Positions 36,755 through 46,144 are shown, numbered from the stretch's first letter. The stretch: 49,976 nucleotides of DNA from Rhodospirillaceae bacterium (GCA_018671895.1 JABHGV010000082.1:1-49976); one strand, 5' to 3'. The notes: generated from the sequence alone by a model not told the origin. Numbers and translations: made by a program.

Positions 36755-36893
36755 GCGCACTGCGTGGCGCGGCCTCTGGAAGCCAAGCTTAAGCTTTGAC
36801 AGGAATTAGCTTCTTACAAGCCCGCGACTGCGGGCCGCCGATCGTTCGGCGTGAGCCAAAGGGGCGAGTAGCCCCGCCCGGCGACTGAGGGGC
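36755..36893. repeat. Bipartite structured intergenic repeat, copy B
   Basis: The left block 36755-36782 and the right block 36854-36893 match those of the copy at 13907-14056. The interior differs in sequence but again folds: GCCCGC/GCGGGC (36820-36825/36830-36835) and CGCCGA/TCGGCG (36836-36841/36846-36851), with the palindromic AAGCTTAAGCTT at 36785-36796. The right block carries GGGGC/GCCCC (36861-36865/36871-36875). The element fills the spacer between convergent mlaC and ettA and ends 5 bases before the ettA stop codon. Confidence 0.75.
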
Positions 36894-36898
36894 AGAAA

Positions 36899-38578
36899 CT
36901 ACCTCTTAAGAGGCTTGTATTTGATCCGGTGCGGCTGGTCGGCGTCGGTGCCGAGACGGCGGTGACGGTCGGCTTCATAGTCTTCGTAATTGCCTTCGAA
37001 CCAGACCACCTGACTGTCGCCTTCAAACGCCAGCATATGAGTCGCCAGCCGATCCAGGAACCAGCGATCATGGCTGATGACAATGGCGCAACCGGCGAAT
37101 TCGGCGAGCGCATCTTCCAGCGCGCTGAGCGTTTCCAGATCAAGGTCGTTGGTCGGTTCATCAAGCAGCAGAACATTGCCGCCGGACTTCAGCATGTTGG
37201 CCAGATGCACCCGGTTGCGTTCACCACCCGATAACTGGCCGACCTTTTTTTGCTGATCTGCGCCCTTGAAATTAAAGCGCGAGACATAGGCCCGGCTGGC
37301 AATCGATCGTTTGCCGAGTTCAATTTCATCGTCGCCGTCGCTGATTTCTTCCCATACAGTCTTTTTATCATCCAGGCTGTCGCGCGATTGATCGACATAG
37401 CCCAACTGCACCGTGTCGCCGACGCGCAGGCTGCCCGAGTCGGCCTCTTCGCCACCGGTAATCATCTTGAACAGGGTCGTCTTACCGGCACCGTTGGGGC
37501 CGATAACGCCGACGATGCCGCCCGGCGGCAACTTGAAGTTCAAATCTTCGATCAGCAGCTTGTCGCCGAACGCCTTTTGCAGGTCCTTGGCCTCGACCAC
37601 CAAATCGCCAAGGCGCGGCCCCGGCGGAATAACGATCTGTGACTGGTCCATTTTTCTGTCACCGGCCTCGGCCAACAGGTTGTCGTAAGCCGTAATACGG
37701 GCCTTGCTTTTCGCCTGCCGGGCACGCGGCGACGACCGGATCCAGTCGAGTTCGTGCTTGAGGGTCTTCTGGCGCGCCGATTCTTCTTTTTCTTCCTGTT
37801 CCAGGCGCTTGGATTTCTGTTCCAGCCAGGCCGAATAATTTCCCTCGTAGGGAATGCCGCGCCCACGGTCAATTTCCAGAATCCAGCCGGTCACGTTATC
37901 CAGGAAATACCGGTCATGGGTAACGATCATGACGGTGCCTTCATAATCCGACAGGAACCGTTCCAGCCAAGCCACCGACTCGGCATCCAGATGGTTGGTC
38001 GGTTCATCGAGCATCAGAATGTCGGGTCTTTCCAGAAGCAACCGACATAGCGCGACACGGCGGCGTTCACCGCCCGATAGCGTGGTGACGTCGGAATCCC
38101 CCGGCGGACACCTGAGTGCATCCATGGCGATTTCCAGTGTGCGTTCGATCTCCCAACCATCGACGGCATCGATTTTTTCTTGCAGGTCGCCTTGTTCCGC
38201 CAGCAGCGCATTCATTTCGTCGTCGTCCATGGGTTCGGCGAACTTGGCGCTGATCTCGTTGAATTTCTCTAACAAGTCGCGGGTATCGCCCATGGCTTCC
38301 ATGATGTTGCCTTCAACATCTTTCGACGCATCCAGTTCCGGCTCCTGCGCCAGATAGCCAATGCGTACACCATCAGCCGCCCATGCCTCGCCGCCGAAGT
38401 CGGTATCCATACCGGCAATAATCTTCATCAGCGTTGATTTGCCGGCGCCGTTCGGCCCCAACACGCCGATCTTGGCGCCGGGCAGGAATGACAGGGTGAT
38501 GCCTTTCAGAATTTCCTTGCCGCCGGGGAAAGTCTTGGTCAGGTTTTTCATCACATAGGAATACTGGTACGACGCCAT
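36899..38578 (-). CDS. ettA: Energy-dependent translational throttle EttA (ABC-F)
   Basis: An ABC-F ATPase of 559 residues with two nucleotide-binding domains and no membrane part. It binds the ribosomal E site and tunes translation to the energy state. Domain 1 has GPNGAGKST (41-49), LSGGERRR and [11 protein letters not shown]. Domain 2 has [17 protein letters not shown] and [11 protein letters not shown]. The linker between them and the start [15 protein letters not shown] match EttA, whose E. coli form has 555 residues. ATG 38578 has GGAGAG upstream. The frame is open to 38722, but those residues do not belong to the family. Confidence 0.95.
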   Translation of the reverse strand: MASYQYSYVMKNLTKTFPGGKEILKGITLSFLPGAKIGVLGPNGAGKSTLMKIIAGMDTDFGGEAWAADGVRIGYLAQEPELDASKDVEGNIMEAMGDTRDLLEKFNEISAKFAEPMDDDEMNALLAEQGDLQEKIDAVDGWEIERTLEIAMDALRCPPGDSDVTTLSGGERRRVALCRLLLERPDILMLDEPTNHLDAESVAWLERFLSDYEGTVMIVTHDRYFLDNVTGWILEIDRGRGIPYEGNYSAWLEQKSKRLEQEEKEESARQKTLKHELDWIRSSPRARQAKSKARITAYDNLLAEAGDRKMDQSQIVIPPGPRLGDLVVEAKDLQKAFGDKLLIEDLNFKLPPGGIVGVIGPNGAGKTTLFKMITGGEEADSGSLRVGDTVQLGYVDQSRDSLDDKKTVWEEISDGDDEIELGKRSIASRAYVSRFNFKGADQQKKVGQLSGGERNRVHLANMLKSGGNVLLLDEPTNDLDLETLSALEDALAEFAGCAIVISHDRWFLDRLATHMLAFEGDSQVVWFEGNYEDYEADRHRRLGTDADQPHRIKYKPLKR

Positions 38579-38707
38579 CTGGCTCTCCGCTGGACAATGA
38601 GAAAATGTTGGGGCGCTTTGTACCCCATCCCATCGATTTATCCAAACCGCTTCGCGGTGATTATCCAAGACACTGGAATTGACCGGTGTGCGTGCTAACA
38701 TTCCCCA

Positions 38708-39595
38708 ATGATCAACCATCACGCCACCAGCATGCGCACCATCATCGCCGCTGTATTTGCAGGCCTGATCGCCTTGACTCTGGCCGTTGCCGGTTTTTCG
38801 TGGTCCATGTTCGGTGCCAGCGCCGCCTATGGGGCCTTGATCGCCAGCGGGTTATTGGTGGTTGGCTGGATCGTTCTCGACCAGATTACCGCTTCTCGCC
38901 AACACGACCACCGCGCTCTGCCCGAACGGCCCGAGTTCTATGACCATGACCTACTTAATCAACCGATGCATCTTGAAGAACTGGGCGGGCGTTCACTGCA
39001 GTCGCTGACCTATGTGGTTTTCGATACGGAGACCACCGGGCTGCGTCCGTCCTTTGGCGACGAAATCATCTCTATCGCCGGGGTCCGCATTCGCGACGGC
39101 AAGATGGACCGCGGCGATGTTTTTACATCACTGGTCAATCCGGGGCGCGAGATCCCCAAAGCGTCGATCCGCTTCCACGGCATTACCGATGACATGGTCT
39201 CGGGCGAACGCGACATTCTCGCGGTGCTGCCGGATTTCAAAACTTTCGTTGGCGATTCCGTACTGGTCGCCCACAACGCCGCCTTCGATATGAAATTTCT
39301 GAAATTAAAGGAAGATGCTGCGCGCGTTTTCTTCGACCAGATCGTGCTCGACAGCTTGCTGTTGTCGGTGTTTCTCGACGAACACACATCGAAGCACACG
39401 CTGGATGCCATCGCCGAGAGAATGGGAGTCGAGATCGAAGGCCGCCACACGGCGCTGGGCGACTCGTTCGTGACTGCCGGTGTGTTCCTGCGCATGCTCG
39501 ACATGATGAATGCACGCGGCATCCGCACCCTGCGCCAAGCCATTGATGCTTCTAATCAAATGGTCGAAGTCCGCAAACAGCAGGAACAGTTCTAG
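38708..39595 (+). CDS. Membrane-anchored DEDDh 3'-5' exonuclease (DnaQ-like)
   Basis: The 295-residue product has two N-terminal hydrophobic helices (about 11-32 and 40-58), then a DnaQ-type exonuclease domain (about 100-270). Catalytic signatures are FDTET (105-109), HNAAFD (189-194) and RHTALGD (246-252), which make a complete DEDDh set. The membrane anchor suggests action on DNA or RNA near the inner membrane. Later starts (for example the ATG at 38732) would keep the anchor. It is convergent with, and 10 bp from, a CBS/DUF294 gene; this pair is often found beside sodium:solute symporters. The substrate is not known. Confidence 0.88.
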   Translation: MINHHATSMRTIIAAVFAGLIALTLAVAGFSWSMFGASAAYGALIASGLLVVGWIVLDQITASRQHDHRALPERPEFYDHDLLNQPMHLEELGGRSLQSLTYVVFDTETTGLRPSFGDEIISIAGVRIRDGKMDRGDVFTSLVNPGREIPKASIRFHGITDDMVSGERDILAVLPDFKTFVGDSVLVAHNAAFDMKFLKLKEDAARVFFDQIVLDSLLLSVFLDEHTSKHTLDAIAERMGVEIEGRHTALGDSFVTAGVFLRMLDMMNARGIRTLRQAIDASNQMVEVRKQQEQF

Positions 39596-39605
39596 AAAAT
39601 ACTCA

Positions 39606-41078
39606 TTAGAAAATATCCGCCGTAAATTCCATATTCACCCGCTTGCGCAATGAGTCGACGGCCTGTAGGGACCGGGTCAGTTGTTTCTGGCGGTGTTTGC
39701 TTAAACGTTCCGGATCCACATAGTAATTGATCGGCTTGCCATGCTCGAAGGCCGTCACCTGACCATTGAGCAGAATGTCGGTCAGCAGTTCGAAAGCCAC
39801 CGTCAACTCTTCGACTTCGTCATCGCTGAGAATACCCTTGCGGTGCAGCGCCTGAATGCGAGCCAGCGTCGCCGCCTCAATAATACCTTCGCGCAGGGAC
39901 AACAGACGGATGGCTTCGACCATCGGCAGGGTGCCTGTGTGCTTTAAGTTGACGAAGCCCTTGTAATCCGGGTCTTCCGTTTCCGTCACAAAGCCGCCGA
40001 AGAAGCCACCAAACGCCCCCAACGCGACGTTGTGATCGGCGATTTCGTGGAACATGGCGGACAGGTAAAAATGATTTCCGGCGATCATCGTCGCAACCCT
40101 TTTGCGCAGGTCTGTCGCCAGCGCAATGTCGCCATAGACCGGCATAAAGTCGAAAAAGATATCGGACAGGCGAATGGCGACAAAATTGTGTTTGCGGCTC
40201 CACAAACCGATCTGGTCAATCCATTGCGACAGGGTTTTGCGCCACAACGGATTGGTCGCCATGCAATAGCCTTTGCACAAGGGCAAGCCAACGGCATCCA
40301 GATCAAGGGTCATCCGTTCCGCAAGTTCACGGAAAAAGCCATCGATGCGGTTATGGTCTTCGTCTGGATAATCGGCGATGATGAAGCCGTTATCCTGATC
40401 CGGGAACAGGTAATTCTCGCCGCGCCCGCCGGAACCAAAGACAATAGCGGCGAACGGGACCGGCGGGGAACCCAGGCCATCGGCCTTCATGTCAGTCAAG
40501 GCCGACGAAATAACCCGCCGATAGATGTCTTTGTTAATATCCGTCAGCAGCGCCTGAACGTCGGGGGCCGGCAGAGTGTCGTCCAGCAGTTCGCGGGCCA
40601 GCTGCACCTGGGCGTCCTTAACCCCCTTCAGGCCCTCAATTGAACCCTCATGGGTCAGACGATCGATTTGCGCCATCATCGCATTGCTGGCAACTGCCAT
40701 GGTGTCGATCAGGTCGAGCATACCAGCGACCTTGCCGGTGCCATCGACGACCGGCATGTGCTTCAGTTCGTGACGGCGCATGCGGGCGATGGCGTGATAC
40801 AGGTAATCATCTCCATCAATACTCATCACCGGACTGGTCATAAGTTCTGACACTGGCGTTTCGGCGTCCACCTGAAAGGCAACCCGCCGCGTCATATCCT
40901 GATCGGTGATGATGCCTTGCAGACGATCCTTGGCATCGACGATCAGGGCGCTGGAAACATCCGTTGACGCCATCTTCCCGGCGACTTCCACAAGCGGCAT
41001 CTCGCCACTCACGGTCAACGGCAAGGGACGCATGAAGTCCCTGACCAGTTTGCTGAAGATCGCTGTTTGTGAACGCAC
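39606..41078 (-). CDS. CBS-domain protein with DUF294 nucleotidyltransferase-like region
   Basis: The 490-residue product has two CBS domains (about 15-70 and 78-130), which sense adenine nucleotides. A DUF294-type nucleotidyltransferase-like domain follows, with FGSGGRGENYLFPDQDN (214-230), the GSxGR...DxD pattern of protein nucleotidyltransferases such as GlnD, and then the DUF294 C-terminal substrate-binding-like helices. No cyclic-nucleotide-binding domain is present, unlike some relatives. GTG 41078 is preceded by GGAGG. It is divergent from the symporter and may modify or regulate it or its neighbours; this is inferred from context. Confidence 0.88.
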   Translation of the reverse strand: MRSQTAIFSKLVRDFMRPLPLTVSGEMPLVEVAGKMASTDVSSALIVDAKDRLQGIITDQDMTRRVAFQVDAETPVSELMTSPVMSIDGDDYLYHAIARMRRHELKHMPVVDGTGKVAGMLDLIDTMAVASNAMMAQIDRLTHEGSIEGLKGVKDAQVQLARELLDDTLPAPDVQALLTDINKDIYRRVISSALTDMKADGLGSPPVPFAAIVFGSGGRGENYLFPDQDNGFIIADYPDEDHNRIDGFFRELAERMTLDLDAVGLPLCKGYCMATNPLWRKTLSQWIDQIGLWSRKHNFVAIRLSDIFFDFMPVYGDIALATDLRKRVATMIAGNHFYLSAMFHEIADHNVALGAFGGFFGGFVTETEDPDYKGFVNLKHTGTLPMVEAIRLLSLREGIIEAATLARIQALHRKGILSDDEVEELTVAFELLTDILLNGQVTAFEHGKPINYYVDPERLSKHRQKQLTRSLQAVDSLRKRVNMEFTADIF

Positions 41079-41529
41079 TTACCGTCGCCTCCGATTCGGT
41101 GATACCCACTCGTCCTTAAAATATAACTATAATCTAATATAATAAAAACCAAATATAACCCAAATGGCTTTTTTCCGCCAAACCCTGCGAATCTCCCGTA
41201 ATTATGCGGCCCAAAAAATCATAAATCAAACAATATCAATAAGATAGATGGCTTTGTGTCGCTAAAACTCCAAGGCCGCCAACTCAATTTGTCAAGTATT
41301 TTTCAACAGCAAAAGAATGGTTATTTCACAGCAAAAAATAAATGAATACTTCATTGTGAACAGCAACGGGAAATGTTATGCGTTATCCCACGTTTCGGCT
41401 CGGAAATCCGTTCATTGGGTTTTCCGGGTTGTATTTTATTTTGAAACGATCCTGATGTGAACGTTGGAAAATTGAGTTTCCGGTAATCACGTCTTTCGAC
41501 AGGGATCATGAGACAAGGGGAGAAGTACC
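41079..41529. promoter_or_regulatory. 451-bp AT-rich regulatory spacer between DUF294 and symporter genes
   Basis: This is the longest gene-free stretch of the window. It is AT-rich, most so at 41117-41160. It holds the inverted repeat TTCACA/TGTGAA (41325-41330/41355-41360), three AACAGCAA/CACAGCAA-like words (near 41304, 41328 and 41359), a GGAAA/TTTCC hairpin (41466-41470/41477-41481), and the symporter ribosome binding site GGGGAGAAG (41517-41525). I see no clear sigma70 or sigma54 promoter and no RNA gene. Its length suggests complex control of the symporter. Confidence 0.45.
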
Positions 41530-43500
41530 GTGGATAAAGTCACATGGCTTTACACCTTCGTGGCGCTTTACTGGGCTTACTGTATTTTCTGGGGAATCAA
41601 GAGTTCTCAGCAAGCCAAGACGGCAACTGATTATTTCATCGCCGGGCGTCAGATTTCTATGTGGGTGTTCGTTCTTGCAGCCACTGCAACATCCTTTTCA
41701 GGCTGGACCTTCATGGGCCATCCGGGACTGGTTTATCGCGATGGCTTCCAGTATGCCTACGCATCGTTCTACACCATTACCATTCCGTTCACCGGCGTGT
41801 TGTTCCTTAAGCGCCAATGGATGCTGGGCAAACGCTTCGGCTATGTGACGCCGGGCGAAATGTTAGCCGATTACTTCCAGGGCGATGCCATTCGCATCCT
41901 GGTCGTCGCCGTGGCGCTGTTGTTCTCGATCCCGTACCTGGGCGTTCAGCTTGGTGCTTCGGGCTTCCTGTTCAACGTCCTCACTGACGGCGCCATTTCG
42001 GCCAACGTTGGTATGTGGGTTCTGTCAGCAGTTGTGCTGATCTATGTGGCAACCGGCGGTCTTCGTGCTGTTGCTTATGTGGACACACTACAATGTATCC
42101 TTCTGGCACTTGGTATCGTCGTCACGGGCTTCATCGCCCTGAACGCAGCCGGTGGCTGGGATAACCTGCAACAGGGCCTCGCCGCACTTGGCAAAACCGA
42201 TATCGGTAAATGGGGTTCGACAAAAGGTTATGGCGGTGGCGATTATAACGCCTATCTGGCCATTCCTGGTGTCATCCAGTGGACTGCTGGTTTGGGCAAG
42301 GAAACACCGGTCGGCGGTCTGTGGACCGGCGTCATGTGCCTGACTTACATGTTTGCCCTGATGGGTATTCAGTCGGCTCCTGCGTTCACCATGTGGTCGT
42401 TCGCCAACAACAGCCCGAAACCCTTCGCGCCGCAACAGGTCTGGGCCTCTTCCGTCGGAATTGGCTTCATCCTGTTCTTCTTCACGGCGTTCCAGGGCAT
42501 GGGTGCCCATCTTTTGGGTGGCAACGGTGCCGTGACCGAAGCAGGTCTGGCGTTGAACAACATTCTGCCTGACCTGACTGCGAACAAGCAGGGTGGTCTT
42601 GTGCCGCATTACTTCAACTCCATCGGAGATGAGTATCCGTGGCTGGTTGGTCTGTTGGCCGTGTGTGCGCTTGCCGCCATGCAGTCGACGGGTGCCGCCT
42701 ACATGTCAACCGCTGGCGGTATGCTGACGCGCGATCTGTACAAGCGCTACCTGAACCCAGGTGCCTCGCACACCACGCAGAAGCTGTTCGGTCGTATGGG
42801 CGTTGCCTTCATCGTCATTTCGGCGCTGTTGGTGGCTACCTACTCCAAGGATGCTCTTGTCCTTCTTGGTGGTCTGGCCGTCGCCTTCGGCTTCCAGATG
42901 TGGCCTTCGCTAGCATCGGTGACATGGTTCCCGTGGATTACCCGTCAGGGTGCCACGGCTGGCCTGTTCTTCGGTCTTCTGGCGGTTATCTTCACCGAAT
43001 CCTTCGGCATCTCGATTGCCAAGTTCTTCGGTGGTGAACTGCCTTGGGGTCGCTGGCCGCTGACCATGCACTCAGCCTTCTGGGGCATGTTCGTTAACCT
43101 TGCTTTCTGTCTGCCGATTTCTGCAATGACGCAGAACGACTCAGACATGGCTCATCGTATGAAGTATCACAACTTCCTGCGTGACCATGCTTCTCTTCCG
43201 GCCGCCAAACAGGGCCTGAAGCCGATCGCCTGGGGCATCACGCTTGCGTGGATGTTCTTTGGAATCGGACCTGGAGCGGTTATCGGTAACGACATCTTCG
43301 GTGCACCGAACGCCGGCGTCGAGGGCTGGACCTTCGGCATGCCGTCGATCTGGGCCTGGCAGATCCTGTTCTGGATCCTGGGTTGCGGAATGATGTGGTT
43401 CCTAGCCTACAAGATGGAAATGTCTACCGTGCCTGATACTGAGGTTCAGGCTCTGGTTGAAGACATCGGTGATACGACTATGGAAACACCGAGTAACTAG
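41530..43500 (+). CDS. Sodium:solute symporter (SSS family)
   Basis: An inner-membrane transporter of 656 residues with 13 or more hydrophobic helices, of the sodium/solute symporter family. Landmarks are TDYFIAGRQISMWVFVLAA and ATSFSGWTFMGHPG at the N-terminus, the helix VLIYVATGGLRAVAYVDTLQ, and the late MQSTGAAYMSTAGGMLTRDL, all family-typical. The substrate (carboxylate, amino acid or other) cannot be read out. The start is GTG with GGGGAGAAG upstream. Codons are rich in GGT, CGT and GTT compared with most neighbours, resembling groEL, which suggests high expression. A strong terminator follows. Confidence 0.92.
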   Translation: MDKVTWLYTFVALYWAYCIFWGIKSSQQAKTATDYFIAGRQISMWVFVLAATATSFSGWTFMGHPGLVYRDGFQYAYASFYTITIPFTGVLFLKRQWMLGKRFGYVTPGEMLADYFQGDAIRILVVAVALLFSIPYLGVQLGASGFLFNVLTDGAISANVGMWVLSAVVLIYVATGGLRAVAYVDTLQCILLALGIVVTGFIALNAAGGWDNLQQGLAALGKTDIGKWGSTKGYGGGDYNAYLAIPGVIQWTAGLGKETPVGGLWTGVMCLTYMFALMGIQSAPAFTMWSFANNSPKPFAPQQVWASSVGIGFILFFFTAFQGMGAHLLGGNGAVTEAGLALNNILPDLTANKQGGLVPHYFNSIGDEYPWLVGLLAVCALAAMQSTGAAYMSTAGGMLTRDLYKRYLNPGASHTTQKLFGRMGVAFIVISALLVATYSKDALVLLGGLAVAFGFQMWPSLASVTWFPWITRQGATAGLFFGLLAVIFTESFGISIAKFFGGELPWGRWPLTMHSAFWGMFVNLAFCLPISAMTQNDSDMAHRMKYHNFLRDHASLPAAKQGLKPIAWGITLAWMFFGIGPGAVIGNDIFGAPNAGVEGWTFGMPSIWAWQILFWILGCGMMWFLAYKMEMSTVPDTEVQALVEDIGDTTMETPSN

Positions 43501-43525
43501 ACACTTCTATCAAGACACGATCTAG

Positions 43526-43557
43526 GGGGAAGGGCCTAAACGCCCTTCCCCTTTTTT
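43526..43557 (+). terminator. Intrinsic terminator of the symporter gene
   Basis: A perfect 10-bp stem GGGGAAGGGC/GCCCTTCCCC (43526-43535/43542-43551) with a six-base loop is followed by six T residues (43552-43557). Confidence 0.95.
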
Positions 43558-43597
43558 CTTCTGGTTTTCTGCACAAAAATTAAATAAACAGACACCC

Positions 43598-43837
43598 ATG
43601 CAAGCACTCTTCACATCTGAATATCAATGGCTCTGGACGCTGGGTCTGGGGTTGTCCCTGTTCTGGCCCATGCGCCAGTTGATCTGGGTGCTGTCTATCA
43701 GGCGTTTCGAAACCAAGAACGGGCAGGCCGACGATGCCACCCGTCTGGCCCTGAAGCGCAAAGCCGGGATTACGGCGGGGCTGTTGAGCTTCCTCTTCTC
43801 CGTCATTTATGTGAACAACCTATTTCAAGGCTCTTAG
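43598..43837 (+). CDS. Small two-helix membrane protein, unknown function
   Basis: A 79-residue protein with two hydrophobic segments (about 9-33 and 55-74) around a basic, charged cytoplasmic loop (RRFETKNGQADDATRLALKRKAG). I do not recognise the family; it does not look like the DUF4212 small symporter subunit. It lies between the symporter terminator and a TPR gene whose ATG follows its stop codon directly, so the two are cotranscribed. No strong ribosome binding site precedes it. Confidence 0.65.
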   Translation: MQALFTSEYQWLWTLGLGLSLFWPMRQLIWVLSIRRFETKNGQADDATRLALKRKAGITAGLLSFLFSVIYVNNLFQGS

Positions 43838-44461
43838 ATGAATCCCTTTTCCGACCCCAAGGTAACCCGGCGTTTCGTCATCCTGATGGCCATTGCCACC
43901 TTCGTCATGTTCAGCATCTGGGCCGTCGTGCGGTCCTATTCCCTGACCCCGGACGGCGATTATGAAGTGCGCCAGGGCGACATCTTCATCGGCGATGGAA
44001 AGTTTGACAAAGCGCTAGAGCGATTCGACGAGGCGCTCAAGGTTCAGCCCAATCATCGAGGTGCCCTGATGGGCCGTGCCCTGGCGTTTATGATGTCGGA
44101 TCGCCCGGTTGAGGCCGAAGCCGAATTTACCTACCTGATCAATTACCTTACCAAAAATGTCGAGCCGGATGATCGTACCGGCATCGGCACCCTGGCCGCC
44201 GCCTATAATAACCGTGGCATCCTGTATGACCGCCAGTGTCGTCACAAGATGGCCTTCGATGACTATATTCAGGCGATCAAGATAGACGAAGGGGCGGTCG
44301 ATGGGCCGGGCATCGTCGACAAGATCATCTATGGCACGCCAGATCCGTCCACGGCACGTTTGCGCGCGCGGTTCCTGCACGAAAATATGGCTAACCTGAA
44401 AGATGGTGAATGTTTGAAGCATCCCGAAATGGATGCCGAACAGCGCATGTACAAGCCGTAA
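43838..44461 (+). CDS. Membrane-anchored TPR protein
   Basis: The 207-residue product begins with one transmembrane segment (about 12-32), followed by tetratricopeptide-like helices: YEVRQGDIFIGDGKFDKAL, then ERFDEALKVQPNHRGALMGR, and further on NNRGILYDRQCRHKMAFDDY. The soluble part would lie in the periplasm and may bind a partner protein. The specific role is unknown. The ATG follows the stop codon of the two-helix protein without a gap. It is convergent with a small membrane gene, two bases from that stop codon. Confidence 0.75.
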   Translation: MNPFSDPKVTRRFVILMAIATFVMFSIWAVVRSYSLTPDGDYEVRQGDIFIGDGKFDKALERFDEALKVQPNHRGALMGRALAFMMSDRPVEAEAEFTYLINYLTKNVEPDDRTGIGTLAAAYNNRGILYDRQCRHKMAFDDYIQAIKIDEGAVDGPGIVDKIIYGTPDPSTARLRARFLHENMANLKDGECLKHPEMDAEQRMYKP

Positions 44462-44463
44462 AG

Positions 44464-44664
44464 CTAAAAGCTGACGATTCCAAGCACGTCCTGGAACAGC
44501 ACCATAAAGAAGAACACGCCGGCGATTGATCCGAACAACAGACGGACAAAATCCATCTTGCCTTCTTCGTCACGGAATCGAATGCCGTGATAGGCGATGA
44601 AGCCCGTTGCCGTCAGGAAAATATAGTTGAGCAGCTGCTCATTATCGCCAGCGAAATCAAACAT
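44464..44664 (-). CDS. Small two-helix membrane protein, unknown function
   Basis: The product has 66 residues with two hydrophobic segments (about 10-27 and 42-63) around a short charged loop (HGIRFRDEEGKMDF). I do not recognise it. It is on the same strand as the next gene upstream (44674-45213), nine bases away, so the two probably form an operon. It is similar in build to the plus-strand small protein at 43598, but I see no clear sequence identity. Confidence 0.6.
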   Translation of the reverse strand: MFDFAGDNEQLLNYIFLTATGFIAYHGIRFRDEEGKMDFVRLLFGSIAGVFFFMVLFQDVLGIVSF

Positions 44665-44673
44665 GGTGGGACA

Positions 44674-45213
44674 CTAACGGGTCTTTGAGGGCTGTTCAAT
44701 GCCCGAATCGGCGCGCCCGAAAGATGGCCTTTGATCGGGCTGTTTCAGATCCGTGGTTTCCAGATAAGGTGGGAATTGAGTCGCCGGGCTGGATATGGAC
44801 AGATCGGCCAGCGCCAAGGCACCGCCGATACCCAACGTCAACATCACTACCGCCGACCAGAAATTCCGCGTGCCGTTTTGTGCACCCGGCTGATATTCGC
44901 TGTCATAGACGTGATACGAGGGTTTGGAATCATCAATCTGGCCGCGGCTGTCTTGAAATAAAATCTTGCGAGCGTAATGCCTAGCCCAGTGCGGGACGTC
45001 GTTTCTCAGCATATAGCTACGAAAAAGGTTCATTTCCATAGGGTCCGGCATCTGGTAGCCGTACCAATCCTGATAGGCCAGTTGCAATATCTGGAACTCG
45101 CCAACTTGCAATATGTTGGCGGCCTTGGCAACAAGCGCTCGCTCGCCCAGTTCTTTCTCTTCCTGGTCAGGATGCAAAAGGGTTTCAAAAAGGTTCATCT
45201 CATTATTATACAT
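44674..45213 (-). CDS. Unrecognised protein with C-terminal membrane segment
   Basis: From ATG 45213 the product has 179 residues. The N-terminal part is helical and charged (HPDQEEKELGERALVAKAAN), and a middle segment is rich in aromatic residues (QLAYQDWYGYQMPDPM). One hydrophobic span follows (about 115-135, VVMLTLGIGGALALADL), then a Pro/Ser-rich tail. Alternative starts are ATG 45198 (MNLFETLL) and GTG 45264; none has a clear ribosome binding site. It is divergent from the mscS-like gene. The function is unknown; its neighbours suggest a membrane complex with the small protein at 44464. Confidence 0.6.
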   Translation of the reverse strand: MYNNEMNLFETLLHPDQEEKELGERALVAKAANILQVGEFQILQLAYQDWYGYQMPDPMEMNLFRSYMLRNDVPHWARHYARKILFQDSRGQIDDSKPSYHVYDSEYQPGAQNGTRNFWSAVVMLTLGIGGALALADLSISSPATQFPPYLETTDLKQPDQRPSFGRADSGIEQPSKTR

Positions 45214-45313
45214 AGGCAGGTAAAGGGGGCCGTTCACGTTTCGGTTAGAATATTTCCGCACCAAAGCCTAAAATCACACCAATATGGATCGACAATGACA
45301 GGGACAAATCACC

Positions 45314-46144
45314 ATGGACGACAAAACGCTGGAATTGCTTGAAGGCCTGAGGGAGGTCGCCATCGGCTATGGCCTCGATATCATAGGCGCCATCGTTATC
45401 CTGATCATCGGCTGGACCATCGCTGGTTGGGCCCGGCGCGTCACGGCGCGCGGCCTTGGACGGATGGAACGCATGGACGCCACCATCAAGCCAATCCTGG
45501 CGAACATGGTGCGTTATGTGGTGCTGCTGTTTGTCGCCATCGCCGTGCTCGCCCGCTTCGGGGTCGAAACAACCAGTATCATCGCCGTATTCGGCGCGGC
45601 CGGTCTGGCCATCGGTCTGGCATTACAGGGCACCCTGTCGAATATCGCCGCTGGTGTGATGCTGTTGATCCTGCGTCCGTTCAGCGTCGGCGAAGCCATT
45701 GATGCCGGCGGCATTGCCGGCACCGTCGAAGAAGTCAGCCTGTTCACGACGACGCTGAAGACCGTCGACGGGCTGTATATATCGGCTCCCAATTCGACGT
45801 TGTGGGGGGCGACGATCACCAACTTCTCGCGCAATCCGCTGCGTCGTATTCAGCTGGTCGTTGGCATTTCCTATGACGACGATCTGGAAGCGGGTGTCTC
45901 GCTGATGAAATCCCTGATGATGGATGACGACCGGGTTTTGAAGGACCCTGAACCGCAAGTCATAGTCAGCGAATTGGGGGCCAGTTCCGTCAATCTGACG
46001 CTTCGCTGCTGGGCCACGACCGATGACTATTGGTCGACCCTGTTCGATCTGACCAAAACGGCGAAGCTGAAAATCGATGAAAAAGGCTTTTCCCTGCCCT
46101 ATCCGCAAATGGACGTGCACGTTCGCGACAACAAGGCGACTTAA
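45314..46144 (+). CDS. MscS-family mechanosensitive channel
   Basis: An inner-membrane channel of 276 residues that opens under membrane tension to release solutes. Three hydrophobic helices lie in the first third. The pore helix has the small-residue pattern FGAAGLAIGLALQGTLSNIAAG, followed by RPFSVGEAI and the beta domain with NSTLWGATITNFSRNP. The C-terminal part is the usual cytoplasmic vestibule, ending PQMDVHV. The length equals the short MscS of E. coli (286). It overlaps the convergent methyltransferase gene by 4 bp. Confidence 0.93.
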   Translation: MDDKTLELLEGLREVAIGYGLDIIGAIVILIIGWTIAGWARRVTARGLGRMERMDATIKPILANMVRYVVLLFVAIAVLARFGVETTSIIAVFGAAGLAIGLALQGTLSNIAAGVMLLILRPFSVGEAIDAGGIAGTVEEVSLFTTTLKTVDGLYISAPNSTLWGATITNFSRNPLRRIQLVVGISYDDDLEAGVSLMKSLMMDDDRVLKDPEPQVIVSELGASSVNLTLRCWATTDDYWSTLFDLTKTAKLKIDEKGFSLPYPQMDVHVRDNKAT

